Assembly (NCBI RefSeq): GCF_025993685.1
Contig: NZ_DAJPEN010000001.1
Location: forward strand, 992,001-1,056,000
Length of the DNA stretch: 64,000 nucleotides
Reading direction: 5' to 3'
From: Bacteroides mediterraneensis
GTDB taxonomy: Bacteria > Bacteroidota > Bacteroidia > Bacteroidales > Bacteroidaceae
The notes beneath the pieces are model-generated. The model did not search any database, was not told the origin of the DNA, and was given only the letters and a program-made list of their open reading frames with translations. A program made the translations under genes and the position numbers. This document shows positions 8,524 through 18,306 of this stretch, in pieces; positions within the stretch are counted from its first letter, which is position 1; each line of letters begins with the position of its first letter.

Positions 8524-9885
8524 TTATCTGATGGTTGTAGTTTCACCAATCCATCCGCCGATTGTGACAGAGTTACCTTTCTTCAAGCCCAGGAAGAAGA
8601 GGTCTTCATCTTTCGGAGTATGTCCGGCATACGTATTAATCAGTTTCTGAGCTTCTTCTGCTACACTTGGATCTACGCTCTTTGCGCGCTGCAATTTATC
8701 GATAGCGGCAAAATAAGTACATTTGTTCAATGCAGCTTCGTCACTCCAGTTAGGACTTGATGCGTACATTTGTGCAATCAGAATATAGGCTTTACCGTAT
8801 TTGCTGTTGAAAGAAAGAGCCTTGTTTGCATATTGTTTTGCTTTGCTCAGCTGTTTCTTGCTGAACAATACTACAGCAGCGCTGTATGCATAATCAGCTT
8901 TCTTGTCTGCATCTTGTTCGAGTTCGATAGCCTGGTCAAAGTATTCCACACTCTTGTCCATGTCGCCTTTCTTGTAATACATGTAGGCACATCCGGCTGC
9001 TGTGGCAGCTGTCGGTTCAATGGCATGAGCAGCTTCAGAGGCGATGAAGTAAGCTTCTTCTTCTGTACATTTCAGCATTTGCATGACATTGATTACCTGT
9101 TTCAAGTATTCCAGGTTGTTTTTGTTCTGGCTTACTTTCGGGCCATAGATAGCCTGCAAATTTTCGCAGCTTGCCGCACCACTGTTGATGAAGTAGGCAT
9201 CTACGTTGTCTTTGGCTGTTTTCAGTAATTTTTTGTCTCTTTCTTTAGTGGCAGCTTTCAATGCTTCTTCTGCATAGCCAGAAGTAGTCAGATAATCTTG
9301 GATGAATTGCTCTTTGTGCGTATCGTCACTTTTCAGCTTACGAGAGGACATATCCATCAAGTCCTGGAACATGAAGTAATCGGAAGTGGCTTTTTCCAAA
9401 TCTACAGCTTCTTTAGTCATTTCATAAGCCTTATTCACATCAATGTTTGATCCAGAGAAAATGATGTAGTCATGTGCTTTCATACCGAGGATAGAACCTT
9501 TAGTGGTCGGAGTCTTTACAAGTTGGTTCAGACCATCGAGGTACTTGATTCGCTGATCATGCACGGCCATTAATTCGTCCAGATACTTCTTTTGTTGTGC
9601 AGCATCTTTTGAGCTGGCAATCAGGGCACGCAGGATTTTGGCACCGTTGGTGTAAGTGCTCACCTGAGCCAAAGGCGCTTCTGTAAATACAGCCATCCAT
9701 GGCTTGTATGCGTCAACAAAGTTGTCAGTTTTTACATATTCACTGTAAATACTGATGTTTTGCAAACAGCGGAGACTGTCTTCTCCGTGTCCGAAACGAG
9801 AACCGTCTTCCACTCCTTTTTGAGCGAAAGTAGCTGTAGCGCTTAAAGATAACGCACACAGCATTGTAAACATTTTCATTTTCAT
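8524..9885 (-). CDS. Secreted tetratricopeptide-repeat protein
   Basis: A 453-aa protein with a signal peptide (MKMKMFTMLCALSLSATATFAQ). Its second half has recognisable TPR helices (AAGCAYMYYKKGDMDKSVEYF, residues about 293-313; AAVVLFSKKQLSKAKQYANKAL, about 334-355). The first half is helical without a domain I can name. It lies between an outer-membrane barrel gene and lptC, which suggests a periplasmic scaffold for envelope assembly; no substrate or partner is proved. The GxxTTIR end is short and lacks any anchor. Confidence 0.85.
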   Translation of the reverse strand: MKMKMFTMLCALSLSATATFAQKGVEDGSRFGHGEDSLRCLQNISIYSEYVKTDNFVDAYKPWMAVFTEAPLAQVSTYTNGAKILRALIASSKDAAQQKKYLDELMAVHDQRIKYLDGLNQLVKTPTTKGSILGMKAHDYIIFSGSNIDVNKAYEMTKEAVDLEKATSDYFMFQDLMDMSSRKLKSDDTHKEQFIQDYLTTSGYAEEALKAATKERDKKLLKTAKDNVDAYFINSGAASCENLQAIYGPKVSQNKNNLEYLKQVINVMQMLKCTEEEAYFIASEAAHAIEPTAATAAGCAYMYYKKGDMDKSVEYFDQAIELEQDADKKADYAYSAAVVLFSKKQLSKAKQYANKALSFNSKYGKAYILIAQMYASSPNWSDEAALNKCTYFAAIDKLQRAKSVDPSVAEEAQKLINTYAGHTPKDEDLFFLGLKKGNSVTIGGWIGETTTIR

Positions 9886-9925
9886 CGTATGTAAGATTAG
9901 TTGTTCATTGTGTTTATTTTCATAA

Positions 9926-11197
9926 TTAATTTACTCTCCATTTCATGAACCAGTGCTCGTTGAATGTCAGTCCTATCTTCAAGACGAGCCGGTTTTCTGA
10001 CAGCATATCACTTACCGACGGTTTGGCATGAATGTATTGTCCGGTAATGCTTAATACAGTGTTTCGCTGATAGAGTTTCAAAGGTAGTCCAAATCCAAAG
10101 CTGACTCCATATTCTTTCGGTCCTTCCACCATATTCTGCGCGACGGGTATCTGGAGGTTGGAGTTTGCATAGTAAGCACCTACTCTATATCGTACGCGGC
10201 TGAAATAGTTTCGTCCGTATTCTTTAGGCAGGAATTCTGCCCCTACGGCTACTTTGGAGCGGTCTTGATATAAATTGGTTTGATTATTATACTTTACTCC
10301 GCTCCATTGTTGAAGTGTGTAATCTGCTTCTATGGTCAGATTTTTTTTATGTTTCCACGCTACTCCGGCTCCATATATATGAGGTATCCCATAAGAGTCA
10401 TTAATCTGTTGTTCGTTTACTACGGAGTAATTGGTACCATTGGTGATTTGAGTACCTTGGGTATCATGTCCATTAAGTACATGTCCTAAACTGTAGGTGA
10501 GCCCTAAAGTAATCTCATTTCCTTTATTGATAGGCTGGGTATATTGGAGTCCAAAACTTGCATGGTAACTGCTGATTGATACTGTGTTATATGTAATGGT
10601 TTGGTCTCCTCCGTTACTGAGGGTTGCAGTAGTCTGGTATTTTAGCTTACCATACAAATAGCCGATATTGGCTCCAATTGACAGATGATCGAAAATCTTG
10701 AAGCCTAATCCTCCGAAGATTTGCTGCAGTCCTCCGTCGCCATAGAAGTTATTGGAAATTGTAACGTCGCTACTGTTTTCTATCGCTTTTGTCCGGGTAA
10801 AATTATATCCTACGGTAGAGAACGGAGTATATCCGATGGTCATTCCTAATCGGGGATGAAGTCTGAACTGCATGCCGATATAGTCAAAACTTGAGTTTTT
10901 TGCATTTGTCTTGTATTGTCCTTCTTGAAAATTTGAGCTTTTTAATGACATTCCCGCATCAAAAATGAAGGAGAGTGAATCTACAGCTGTATAAGACGCT
11001 GGATTCATGGCGTTTATGTGCTCGCTTGTTCTGAGTGCGTACCCTACACCTCCCATTGCCGCGTTGTTTGTGAAACTTTGGTCAAACATGTCGCCTAATC
11101 CATAACGCGTATAAGGTGAATTGGTGCTTATTTGTGCACTCGCAATCGTGGCACCTGCTAAAAACCATGAACCAACAAGTATCTTTTTACTTAACAT
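9926..11197 (-). CDS. Outer-membrane beta-barrel protein (OmpP1/FadL-like)
   Basis: A 423-aa protein with a signal peptide (cleavage near ASAQIS) and many amphipathic beta strands. The N-terminal segment TNSPYTRYGLGDMF and NPASYTAVDSLSF resemble Bacteroidales barrels related to the OmpP1/FadL/TodX group, with the NPA motif. The ATG overlaps the last 11 bp of coaX, so translation is probably coupled. In the family, long barrels of this type can move hydrophobic compounds; the cargo here is unknown. Confidence 0.8.
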   Translation of the reverse strand: MLSKKILVGSWFLAGATIASAQISTNSPYTRYGLGDMFDQSFTNNAAMGGVGYALRTSEHINAMNPASYTAVDSLSFIFDAGMSLKSSNFQEGQYKTNAKNSSFDYIGMQFRLHPRLGMTIGYTPFSTVGYNFTRTKAIENSSDVTISNNFYGDGGLQQIFGGLGFKIFDHLSIGANIGYLYGKLKYQTTATLSNGGDQTITYNTVSISSYHASFGLQYTQPINKGNEITLGLTYSLGHVLNGHDTQGTQITNGTNYSVVNEQQINDSYGIPHIYGAGVAWKHKKNLTIEADYTLQQWSGVKYNNQTNLYQDRSKVAVGAEFLPKEYGRNYFSRVRYRVGAYYANSNLQIPVAQNMVEGPKEYGVSFGFGLPLKLYQRNTVLSITGQYIHAKPSVSDMLSENRLVLKIGLTFNEHWFMKWRVN

Positions 11198-11912
11198 TAT
11201 AATTCAATATTCTGTTTAAACCTTTCAAAACTAAAAATCTATCTGCAAAGATGATACTTTTTAAATTTGTATCAAAAGAAAATTTATCTCCTCCAGTTAA
11301 AAAAACCAAAAGGTCTGGATATTTCTTTTGCAGAAGAGTGATATAGCCGATAATCTCAAACTCAATTCCTCTGATTACACCGGCTCGGATAGCTGTTTCT
11401 GTATCGAATCCGAATTCTGGTGTTTCCCCTTTTCTTTCAATTAGAGGAAGTTTATCACAGCAGGCATTCAATGTCTTGAAGCGGGTGTATATGCCCGGTG
11501 AAATATTGCCACCCCAATAGTTCCCTTCTGCGTCAATGAATTCATAGGTGAGGGCAGTGCCGGCATCGACTACCAGTAGATTTTTACCCGGAGCCAGATA
11601 ATTTGCACCTACTACGGCTGCCAGTCTGTCCATGCCTAGCGTTTCTGGAGTTTTATATAAGTTGCGGATAGGAATGGGAGTCTGATGATTCAGTTCTATA
11701 ATCTCAAACGGAACTCCCGCCAATTGGCGTCGTATGGTATTGCTAAGTGTGATGACCGATGCAATGATACCTCTTTTTATAGGATATTTGTTACATAACA
11801 TTGACAGCCAGTCCAGTGAATGGTTGGAGCCTCTTAACACTTCCACCACTTTATCACCCTCGAATACTGCCAATTTCGCTACAGTATTGCCAATATCAAT
11901 TACTAGATTCAC
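11187..11912 (-). CDS. coaX: Type III pantothenate kinase
   Basis: A 241-aa cytosolic enzyme phosphorylating pantothenate in the first step of CoA synthesis. It has the N-terminal ATP-site motif VIDIGNTVAKLAVF, the central GMDRLAAVVGA, and VVDAGTALTYEFID, then GGNISPG and FLTGGD. The start is a GTG at 11912. The gene heads the operon coaX, OMP, TPR, lptC, CNNM, ppiD. Type III kinases do not respond to CoA feedback, unlike type I enzymes. Confidence 0.96.
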   Translation of the reverse strand: MNLVIDIGNTVAKLAVFEGDKVVEVLRGSNHSLDWLSMLCNKYPIKRGIIASVITLSNTIRRQLAGVPFEIIELNHQTPIPIRNLYKTPETLGMDRLAAVVGANYLAPGKNLLVVDAGTALTYEFIDAEGNYWGGNISPGIYTRFKTLNACCDKLPLIERKGETPEFGFDTETAIRAGVIRGIEFEIIGYITLLQKKYPDLLVFLTGGDKFSFDTNLKSIIFADRFLVLKGLNRILNYNVK

Positions 11913-12009
11913 TTTTGTCTGCTTTGTTTTGCTTGCAAAGTAAGATAAAATTTAGATATGAACATCAATAAAACTGATTATTTATTTCGCCGTTATGCAA
12001 GAATCCATG

Positions 12010-12017
12010 TATTTTTG
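12010..12017 (+). promoter_or_regulatory. -7 element for the Lnb-like/phosphatase operon
   Basis: TATTTTTG matches TAnnTTTG, about 80 bp before the start at 12096. The gap includes a 13-codon leader reading frame. Confidence 0.5.
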
Positions 12018-12035
12018 CATGCGAAAAAGGATATT

Positions 12036-12077
12036 ATGAAAATTATTCAGGTTCTGGCAGGAGTTCCTGCTGACTGA
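12036..12077 (+). CDS. Possible 13-codon leader peptide
   Basis: ATG at 12036 opens MKIIQVLAGVPAD and stops at TGA 12075-12077, 18 bp before the ATG of the Lnb-like gene and about 20 nt after the predicted -7 box. It has no recognisable attenuator residues run. It may be a chance frame or an upstream ORF that tunes translation of the next gene. Confidence 0.25.
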   Translation: MKIIQVLAGVPAD

Positions 12078-12095
12078 TTGAGAGTATATTTAATT

Positions 12096-13307
12096 ATGAA
12101 ACGGAAGTTTGTATTTCTATTATGGCTGATAGGGCTGTTTCAATTGGCTTCTCCTATAAGGGCATATAGTGATGTCCGAACAGGGATAATGAAGTTTTCA
12201 CAAAATGATAGCATTCAGCTTAGTTTATTGACTTGTGCGCCGGGTAATGAAATTTATGCACTTTTTGGGCATACCGCTATTCGTTATCAGAATTTCTCTC
12301 AAGGGGTAGATTGGGTTTTCAATTATGGTATGTTCAGTTTTAATACTCCTAATTTCATCTATCGCTTTGTGAAAGGAGAGACGGATTATCAGCTAGGTAT
12401 TACGCCTTTTCCTTATTTTGAAGCGGAATATGCTTTGCGAGGTTCTTCAGTCTATCAGCAGGTCTTGAATCTGACTCCTTTGGAAAAACAAACGCTGTTG
12501 CGGTTGCTTCGGGATAATTATCTTCCGGAAAATAGAATCTATCGTTATAATTATTTTTATGATAATTGTACGACTCGTGCGCGCGATCAGATAGAAAAGA
12601 GCATTCAGGGAAAGGTGGTATATCCTTCTGTGAGTTGGACGAAGACGTTCCGTGGAATTGTACATGAATTTACGGTAAATTCTCCATGGGATGAATTAGG
12701 AATCGACCTGTGCCTGGGGGCGGAGGCTGATAAAGCGATTGATGCCAGAAAGCAGATGTTTGCACCTTTTTATATGCGCTACTTTGCGGATGGAGCTTAT
12801 ATTCAGGATAAGGACGGAAATACTCGTCCGTTCATTTTGCGTGAAGAAAAAATAGTGGATGTGTCGCCGGAAATCGAACCGCCTTTTGCCTTGACACCGA
12901 TGGGGGCAGGTGCATTGTTTTTGTTCTTAAACGTGCTGGTTGCTTTCTGGCAGTGGAGGAAAAAGTGTATATTCTGGGGTTGGGATGTCGTGTTATATGC
13001 TGCGCAAGGAATTGCGGGATGTATCATCGCTTTCTTGTTTTTTGTATCCTCTCATCCGACGGTAGGCTCGAACTGGCTTCTGATTTTGTTTAATCCGATA
13101 CCTTTGTTTTATCTTCCTTTCATGGTTTATCGAGATATAAAACGTAAAAAGGACTTGTATCATTTGATTAATCTTGTGTATTTAACACTTTTTATGCTGT
13201 TATTCCTGTTTTTACCGCAAAAATTTAATTTAACAGTATTACCTTTGGCACTCGGTTTGCTGGTAAATGCTGCAAGCCATGTATTAGTTTTGAATAAAAG
13301 ACAATGA
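12096..13307 (+). CDS. Lnb-type DUF4105 membrane protein (putative lipoprotein N-acyltransferase)
   Basis: About 403 aa. A signal peptide or anchor is followed by a periplasmic domain of the DUF4105 family (Pfam: Lnb N-terminal periplasmic domain) and then four or five membrane helices (from about residue 260). Members of this family in Bacteroides have been linked to N-acylation of lipoproteins. The expected conserved residues are visible: His59 in LFGHTAIRY and Cys158 in YDNCTTRARD. The start at ATG 12096 is chosen over an upstream TTG at 12078. The last codon overlaps the next gene (ATGA), so the two are coupled. The abundance of lipoproteins in this window fits such an activity, but activity is inferred. 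Confidence 0.82.
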   Translation: MKRKFVFLLWLIGLFQLASPIRAYSDVRTGIMKFSQNDSIQLSLLTCAPGNEIYALFGHTAIRYQNFSQGVDWVFNYGMFSFNTPNFIYRFVKGETDYQLGITPFPYFEAEYALRGSSVYQQVLNLTPLEKQTLLRLLRDNYLPENRIYRYNYFYDNCTTRARDQIEKSIQGKVVYPSVSWTKTFRGIVHEFTVNSPWDELGIDLCLGAEADKAIDARKQMFAPFYMRYFADGAYIQDKDGNTRPFILREEKIVDVSPEIEPPFALTPMGAGALFLFLNVLVAFWQWRKKCIFWGWDVVLYAAQGIAGCIIAFLFFVSSHPTVGSNWLLILFNPIPLFYLPFMVYRDIKRKKDLYHLINLVYLTLFMLLFLFLPQKFNLTVLPLALGLLVNAASHVLVLNKRQ

Positions 13308-14887
13308 AAGAACGCATACTGACATCTTTATTGACGGTATTTGTCATCACTGGCATTCAGTCTCAATCTCCCACACCGGTTCCTAGGTTAGTGGTGGGAT
13401 TGACGATTGATCAGTTACGTGCAGATTATATCGAGGCCTTTTCAGCATTGTATGGAGAAAGAGGATTTAAGCGCCTTTTAAAAGAAGGGCGGATTTATAC
13501 AAATGCGGAATATGATTTTATCAATGTGGACCGTTCCTCTGCTACGGCCTCTATTTATACAGGGACAACTCCTTATTATAATGGAATTCCTGCTAATCGG
13601 TGGATGGACCGTAACTCCCTTCGAATTATAAAATCGGTTGATGACCAGAATTTCATGGGAGTTTATACTTCAGAAAGTTCATCGGCTAAGCTGTTGCGCT
13701 GTTCTACACTCTCGGATGAATTGAAAGTGGCTACTCAGGGCCGGGCTGAAGTTTATTCTATTGCACCTACACGTGAAATGGCTGTCTTGGCGGCTGGGCA
13801 TGCGGCAGATGGAGCATTCTGGTTAAATGATGAAACGGGGAAATGGTCTGGAACGACTTATTATGGAGATTGTCCGGTATGGGTTAGCAATTATAATGAT
13901 AAGGAAGGACTTGATTTCCGCATCAATAATCTGGAATGGCTTCCTTATCTTCCGGTTACTTCCTACCAGTACATTACCACGGAAACCAAGCAGTTGAGTT
14001 TTAAGCATAACTTTTCAGACGAACGTTTGGATAAGTATAAGAAGTTCAAAACGAGTCCTTATGTGAACGATGAAGTGAACCGTTTGGTTAATGTTTGCTT
14101 GAATAGTACTCAGATAGGGCAAGATGCGGCTCCTGACTTGTTGACATTGTCTTATTATGCCGGCAATTATGACCACAAGCCTTCCACGCAATATGCCATG
14201 GAAATCCAGGATATGTACGTCCGTCTGGACAATAGTCTGGGGGATTTGTTGGATTTGATTGACCGTAAGGTAGGGCTGCGTAATACATTGTTTTTTATCA
14301 CGTCTACCGGGTACACTGATCCGGATCCGGTGGATCCTGAACAATATAAGATTCCAGGAGGAGAATTCCATATCAAGCGTTGTGCGGCCCTGTTGAATAT
14401 GTATCTGATGGCTATTTATGGTCAAGGGCAATACGTGGAGACTTATTATGACCGCCAGATTTATCTGAATCATAAACTGATAGAAGAACGAAAACTGAAC
14501 CTGGTAGAGGTGATGTCCCGTTCTGCAGAGTTTGTGGTGCAGATGAGCGGGGTTCAGAATGCCTATTCTGCACAGCGTCTTTTGTTAGGGGCTTGGACAC
14601 CGAAAATCGATAAGATTCGTAACACCTATAATCCGAATTGTTCAGGAGATATTTATGTAGAAGTGATGCCGGGATGGTCTGTGGTAAATGAGTACTCCAA
14701 AAAAGTGGAAGTGATGCGGGCCGCTTATGCTACGGCTCCCCTTGTCTTGATGGGGTTTGACGTAAAGCCTGAAAAATTGTATTCGCCGGTAAAAATTACT
14801 TCAATTGTTCCAACCTTAGCTCATTTCATGCGCATACGGGCTCCTAATGCCTGTTCCGAAGCTCCAATGCTGAATATTCGTAAATAA
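13304..14887 (+). CDS. PafA-like alkaline-phosphatase-fold protein with lost metal ligands
   Basis: A 527-aa exported protein of the type I phosphodiesterase/nucleotide pyrophosphatase superfamily. The signal peptide ends near residue 22. The fold is recognisable from VVGLTIDQLRADY (Asp36), ASIYTGTTPYYNGI (83-95) and VKITSIVPTLAHFM near the C-terminus. However, several zinc-site positions typical of active members are not conserved: the D-Y-x-x-H segment is YYAGNYDHKP (Gly287 in place of Asp, His291 kept), the usual SDHG is TSTGYTDP (333-340), and the late THVPL histidine is ATAPL (476-480). It may be catalytically inactive. It overlaps the Lnb-like gene by 4 bp. Confidence 0.82.
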   Translation: MKERILTSLLTVFVITGIQSQSPTPVPRLVVGLTIDQLRADYIEAFSALYGERGFKRLLKEGRIYTNAEYDFINVDRSSATASIYTGTTPYYNGIPANRWMDRNSLRIIKSVDDQNFMGVYTSESSSAKLLRCSTLSDELKVATQGRAEVYSIAPTREMAVLAAGHAADGAFWLNDETGKWSGTTYYGDCPVWVSNYNDKEGLDFRINNLEWLPYLPVTSYQYITTETKQLSFKHNFSDERLDKYKKFKTSPYVNDEVNRLVNVCLNSTQIGQDAAPDLLTLSYYAGNYDHKPSTQYAMEIQDMYVRLDNSLGDLLDLIDRKVGLRNTLFFITSTGYTDPDPVDPEQYKIPGGEFHIKRCAALLNMYLMAIYGQGQYVETYYDRQIYLNHKLIEERKLNLVEVMSRSAEFVVQMSGVQNAYSAQRLLLGAWTPKIDKIRNTYNPNCSGDIYVEVMPGWSVVNEYSKKVEVMRAAYATAPLVLMGFDVKPEKLYSPVKITSIVPTLAHFMRIRAPNACSEAPMLNIRK

Positions 14888-14925
14888 ATGTTGTAATAGA
14901 ACGGGAAGATAATTTACAATTTGGT

Positions 14926-14933
14926 TATCTTTG
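14926..14933 (+). promoter_or_regulatory. -7 element for secA
   Basis: TATCTTTG is a full match to TAnnTTTG, about 50 bp before the secA ATG. Confidence 0.6.
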
Positions 14934-14984
14934 CACCGGTGAGATAAAATAATTAATTAGTAAATAATAAAAAAGAAATATATA

Positions 14985-17900
14985 ATGGGATTTAATGAAT
15001 TTATAAGCAAGCTGTTCGGGAATAAGGCAACTCGTGACATGAAAGAAATCCAGCCATGGGTGGAAAAAGTAAAGGCCGTTTATCCGGAAATCTCCAAGCT
15101 GACGAATGATGAACTTCGTGCAAAAACAGAAGAACTGAAGAAATATATCAAGGATTCTGCAGTAGAGGAAAACAAGAAAATAGAGGAACTGAAGGCTACG
15201 ATTGAATCTACTGAATTGGAAAAGCGTGAAGCCATCTTTTCTCAGATTGATAAGTTGGAGAAGGAAGTGCTGGAGAAATATGAAAAAGCACTGAATGAGG
15301 TACTTCCTACAGCTTTTGCAATTGTAAAAGATACAGCCCGCCGTTTGGCCGAGAATGAGGAACTGGAAGTGACGGCTACGGATTTTGACCGTGAACTGGC
15401 AGCTCAGGGACGTGACTTTGTCCGCATTGAAGGAGATAAGGCTATCTGGAAAAACCATTGGAAGGCTGGTGGTAATGAAATGACCTGGAACATGATTCAT
15501 TACGATGTACAGCTGTTTGGTGGCGTGGTTTTGCATCAGGGTAAGATTGCAGAAATGGCTACGGGTGAAGGTAAAACCTTGGTAGCGACTCTTCCGGTGT
15601 TCTTGAATGCACTGACTGGTAATGGTGTACATGTAGTGACAGTCAACGATTACCTGGCTAAGCGTGACTCTGAGTGGATGGGTCCGTTGTATATGTTCCA
15701 TGGATTGAGCGTAGACTGTATTGATAAACATCAGCCGAACTCTGAAGCTCGTCGTCGTGCTTATATGGCCGATATCACTTTTGGTACCAACAATGAATTT
15801 GGTTTCGATTATCTGCGTGATAATATGGCGGTTTCTCCAAAAGATTTGGTGCAGCGCAAACATAATTATGCCATTGTCGATGAGGTCGACTCTGTATTGA
15901 TTGATGATGCCCGTACCCCGTTGATTATTTCAGGTCCGGTGCCCAAAGGCGACCAGCAGTTGTTCGAAGTGCTTCGTCCGTTGGTAGAACGCTTGGTAGA
16001 AGCTCAGCGTAAGTTGGCAACCCAGTATCTGGCCGATGCAAAGCGTTTGATTGCTTCCGATAAGAAGGAAGATCAGGAAGCTGGTTTCTTGGCCTTGTTC
16101 CGTAGTCATAAGGCATTGCCGAAAAACAAGCCGTTGATTAAGTTCTTGAGTGAACCGGGTATCAAGGCTGGTATGCTGAAGACGGAAGAAATCTACATGG
16201 AGCAGAACAACAAGCGTATGCCTGAAGCGGTAGAACCGTTGTATTTCGTGATTGATGAAAAACTGAAAAGTGTGGATTTGACCGATAAGGGCGTAGACTT
16301 GATTACAGGTAACTCGCAAGACCCGACCTTGTTCGTATTGCCGGATATTGCTGCCCAGTTGTCGGAACTGGAGAACCAGAAAGGACTTTCCGATGAAGAA
16401 AGACTGGCTAAGAAAGATGAGTTGATGACCAATTATGCCATCAAGGCAGAACGTGTGCATACCATCAATCAGTTGCTGAAGGCTTACACGATGTTCGAAA
16501 AGGATACCGATTATGTGGTAATGGACGGTCAGGTGAAGATTGTGGACGAACAGACCGGACGTATCATGGAAGGTCGTCGCTGGAGTGACGGTCTGCATCA
16601 GGCAGTAGAAGCGAAGGAAGGAGTGAAAGTGGAAGCTGCCACTCAGACTTTTGCTACAATTACTTTGCAGAATTATTTCCGTATGTATCACAAACTGTCA
16701 GGTATGACCGGTACAGCTGAAACGGAAGCAGGAGAGTTCTGGGACATTTATAAACTGGATGTGGTGGTAATTCCGACAAATCGTCCGATTGCCCGTATCG
16801 ATATGAACGACCGTGTGTACAAAACGAAACGTGAGAAGTACAAGGCGGTTATTGAAGAAATTGAAAAGATGGTACAGGCAGGCCGTCCGGTACTGGTGGG
16901 TACAACATCTGTGGAAATTTCTGAAATGTTGAGTAAGATGCTTACCATGCGTAAGATTGAGCATAATGTGTTGAATGCGAAGTTGCACCAGAAGGAGGCT
17001 GAAATTGTGGCAAAGGCCGGTCAGAGTTCTACGGTAACCATTGCGACCAATATGGCCGGTCGTGGTACCGATATCAAGCTGAGTCCGGAAGTGAAAGCCG
17101 CAGGTGGTTTGGCCATCATTGGTACGGAGCGTCACGAATCCCGTCGTGTAGACCGTCAGTTGCGTGGTCGTGCCGGACGTCAGGGAGACCCGGGTTCTTC
17201 AGTTTTCTTTGTTTCATTGGAAGATGATTTGATGCGTTTGTTCTCTTCCGACCGTATTGCAACTGTTATGGACAAGCTGGGCTTTAAGGAAGGAGAAATG
17301 ATTGAGCATAAGATGATTTCCAATTCTATCGAACGTGCCCAGAAGAAGGTGGAAGAAAACAACTTCGGTATCCGTAAGCGTCTGCTGGAATACGATGACG
17401 TGATGAACAAACAGCGTACAGTGGTTTATACGAAACGTCGCCATGCGCTGATGGGAGAACGTATCGGTATGGATATTGTCGATATGATTTGGGACCGTTG
17501 TTACAATGCCGTACAGCAGCCTGCTTATGAAGATGCCAAGATGGAGATTCTTCAGGTACTGGCGATGGAAACTCCATTCTCGGAAGAGGATTTCCGCACG
17601 AAGAAGAAAGACGACCTGGCCGAACAGACATTCCAGGAAGCGATGGCACTTTTCAAACGGAAGACTGAACGTATGGCTCAGATTGCCAATCCGGTGATTA
17701 AGCAGGTATATGAGGCACAGGGTCACATGTACGAAAACATCATGATTCCGATTACCGATGGCAAGCGGATGTATAACATCTCTGTGAATCTGAAGGCTGC
17801 TTACGAAAGCGAGTCCAAGGAAATTGTGAAGGCTTTTGAAAAAGCTATCCTGTTGCATACCATCGATGATGCCTGGAAAGAAAACTTGCGTGAACTGGAC

Positions 17901-18281
17901 GAATTGAAACATTCCGTACAGAATGCAAGCTACGAACAGAAAGACCCGCTGTTGATTTTCAAACTCGAGTCTGTCAACTTGTTCGATAACATGGTCAACA
18001 AAATCAACAACAATACAATCTCCGTATTGATGCGTGGACAGATTCCGGTACAGGAGCCGGAGCAAGTGCGTGAGGCTGCTCCAGAACCTCAGGCTCCTCG
18101 TCAGCAGTATCGTGAAGAAAAGCAGGATTTGAATGATCCGGCTCAGAGCGAAGCTGCGGGACGTGATACCCGTGAACAGAAGCAGGAACCCTATCGGGCT
18201 GAAAAAACGGTAGGACGTAACGATCCATGTCCTTGTGGCAGCGGATTGAAGTACAAGAATTGCCATGGAAAGAATGCCTGA
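14985..18281 (+). CDS. secA: Protein translocase ATPase SecA
   Basis: A 1098-aa motor of Sec export. It shows the DEAD-type motor: MATGEGKTLVA (Walker A), VDEVDSVLIDDARTPLI (Walker B region), the preprotein crosslinking insertion, TGTAETEAGEF, TNMAGRGTDI and the RQLRGRAGRQGDPG motif of the second RecA domain. The C-terminus has a charged linker and a zinc-binding SEC-C tail, DPCPCGSGLKYKNCHG. It is longer than E. coli SecA (901 aa), as usual for Bacteroidetes, mainly by added helical segments in the N-terminal half. It stands alone with its own promoter and a long hairpin terminator. Confidence 0.99.
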   Translation: MGFNEFISKLFGNKATRDMKEIQPWVEKVKAVYPEISKLTNDELRAKTEELKKYIKDSAVEENKKIEELKATIESTELEKREAIFSQIDKLEKEVLEKYEKALNEVLPTAFAIVKDTARRLAENEELEVTATDFDRELAAQGRDFVRIEGDKAIWKNHWKAGGNEMTWNMIHYDVQLFGGVVLHQGKIAEMATGEGKTLVATLPVFLNALTGNGVHVVTVNDYLAKRDSEWMGPLYMFHGLSVDCIDKHQPNSEARRRAYMADITFGTNNEFGFDYLRDNMAVSPKDLVQRKHNYAIVDEVDSVLIDDARTPLIISGPVPKGDQQLFEVLRPLVERLVEAQRKLATQYLADAKRLIASDKKEDQEAGFLALFRSHKALPKNKPLIKFLSEPGIKAGMLKTEEIYMEQNNKRMPEAVEPLYFVIDEKLKSVDLTDKGVDLITGNSQDPTLFVLPDIAAQLSELENQKGLSDEERLAKKDELMTNYAIKAERVHTINQLLKAYTMFEKDTDYVVMDGQVKIVDEQTGRIMEGRRWSDGLHQAVEAKEGVKVEAATQTFATITLQNYFRMYHKLSGMTGTAETEAGEFWDIYKLDVVVIPTNRPIARIDMNDRVYKTKREKYKAVIEEIEKMVQAGRPVLVGTTSVEISEMLSKMLTMRKIEHNVLNAKLHQKEAEIVAKAGQSSTVTIATNMAGRGTDIKLSPEVKAAGGLAIIGTERHESRRVDRQLRGRAGRQGDPGSSVFFVSLEDDLMRLFSSDRIATVMDKLGFKEGEMIEHKMISNSIERAQKKVEENNFGIRKRLLEYDDVMNKQRTVVYTKRRHALMGERIGMDIVDMIWDRCYNAVQQPAYEDAKMEILQVLAMETPFSEEDFRTKKKDDLAEQTFQEAMALFKRKTERMAQIANPVIKQVYEAQGHMYENIMIPITDGKRMYNISVNLKAAYESESKEIVKAFEKAILLHTIDDAWKENLRELDELKHSVQNASYEQKDPLLIFKLESVNLFDNMVNKINNNTISVLMRGQIPVQEPEQVREAAPEPQAPRQQYREEKQDLNDPAQSEAAGRDTREQKQEPYRAEKTVGRNDPCPCGSGLKYKNCHGKNA

Positions 18282-18306
18282 TTGAGCATTTAGATTCATT
18301 CAGATA

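Noticed and set aside
14925..15863. Minus-strand frames opposite secA
   Set aside because: Antisense to secA; no start context or motif; same for 15930-16691 and 17214-18299.
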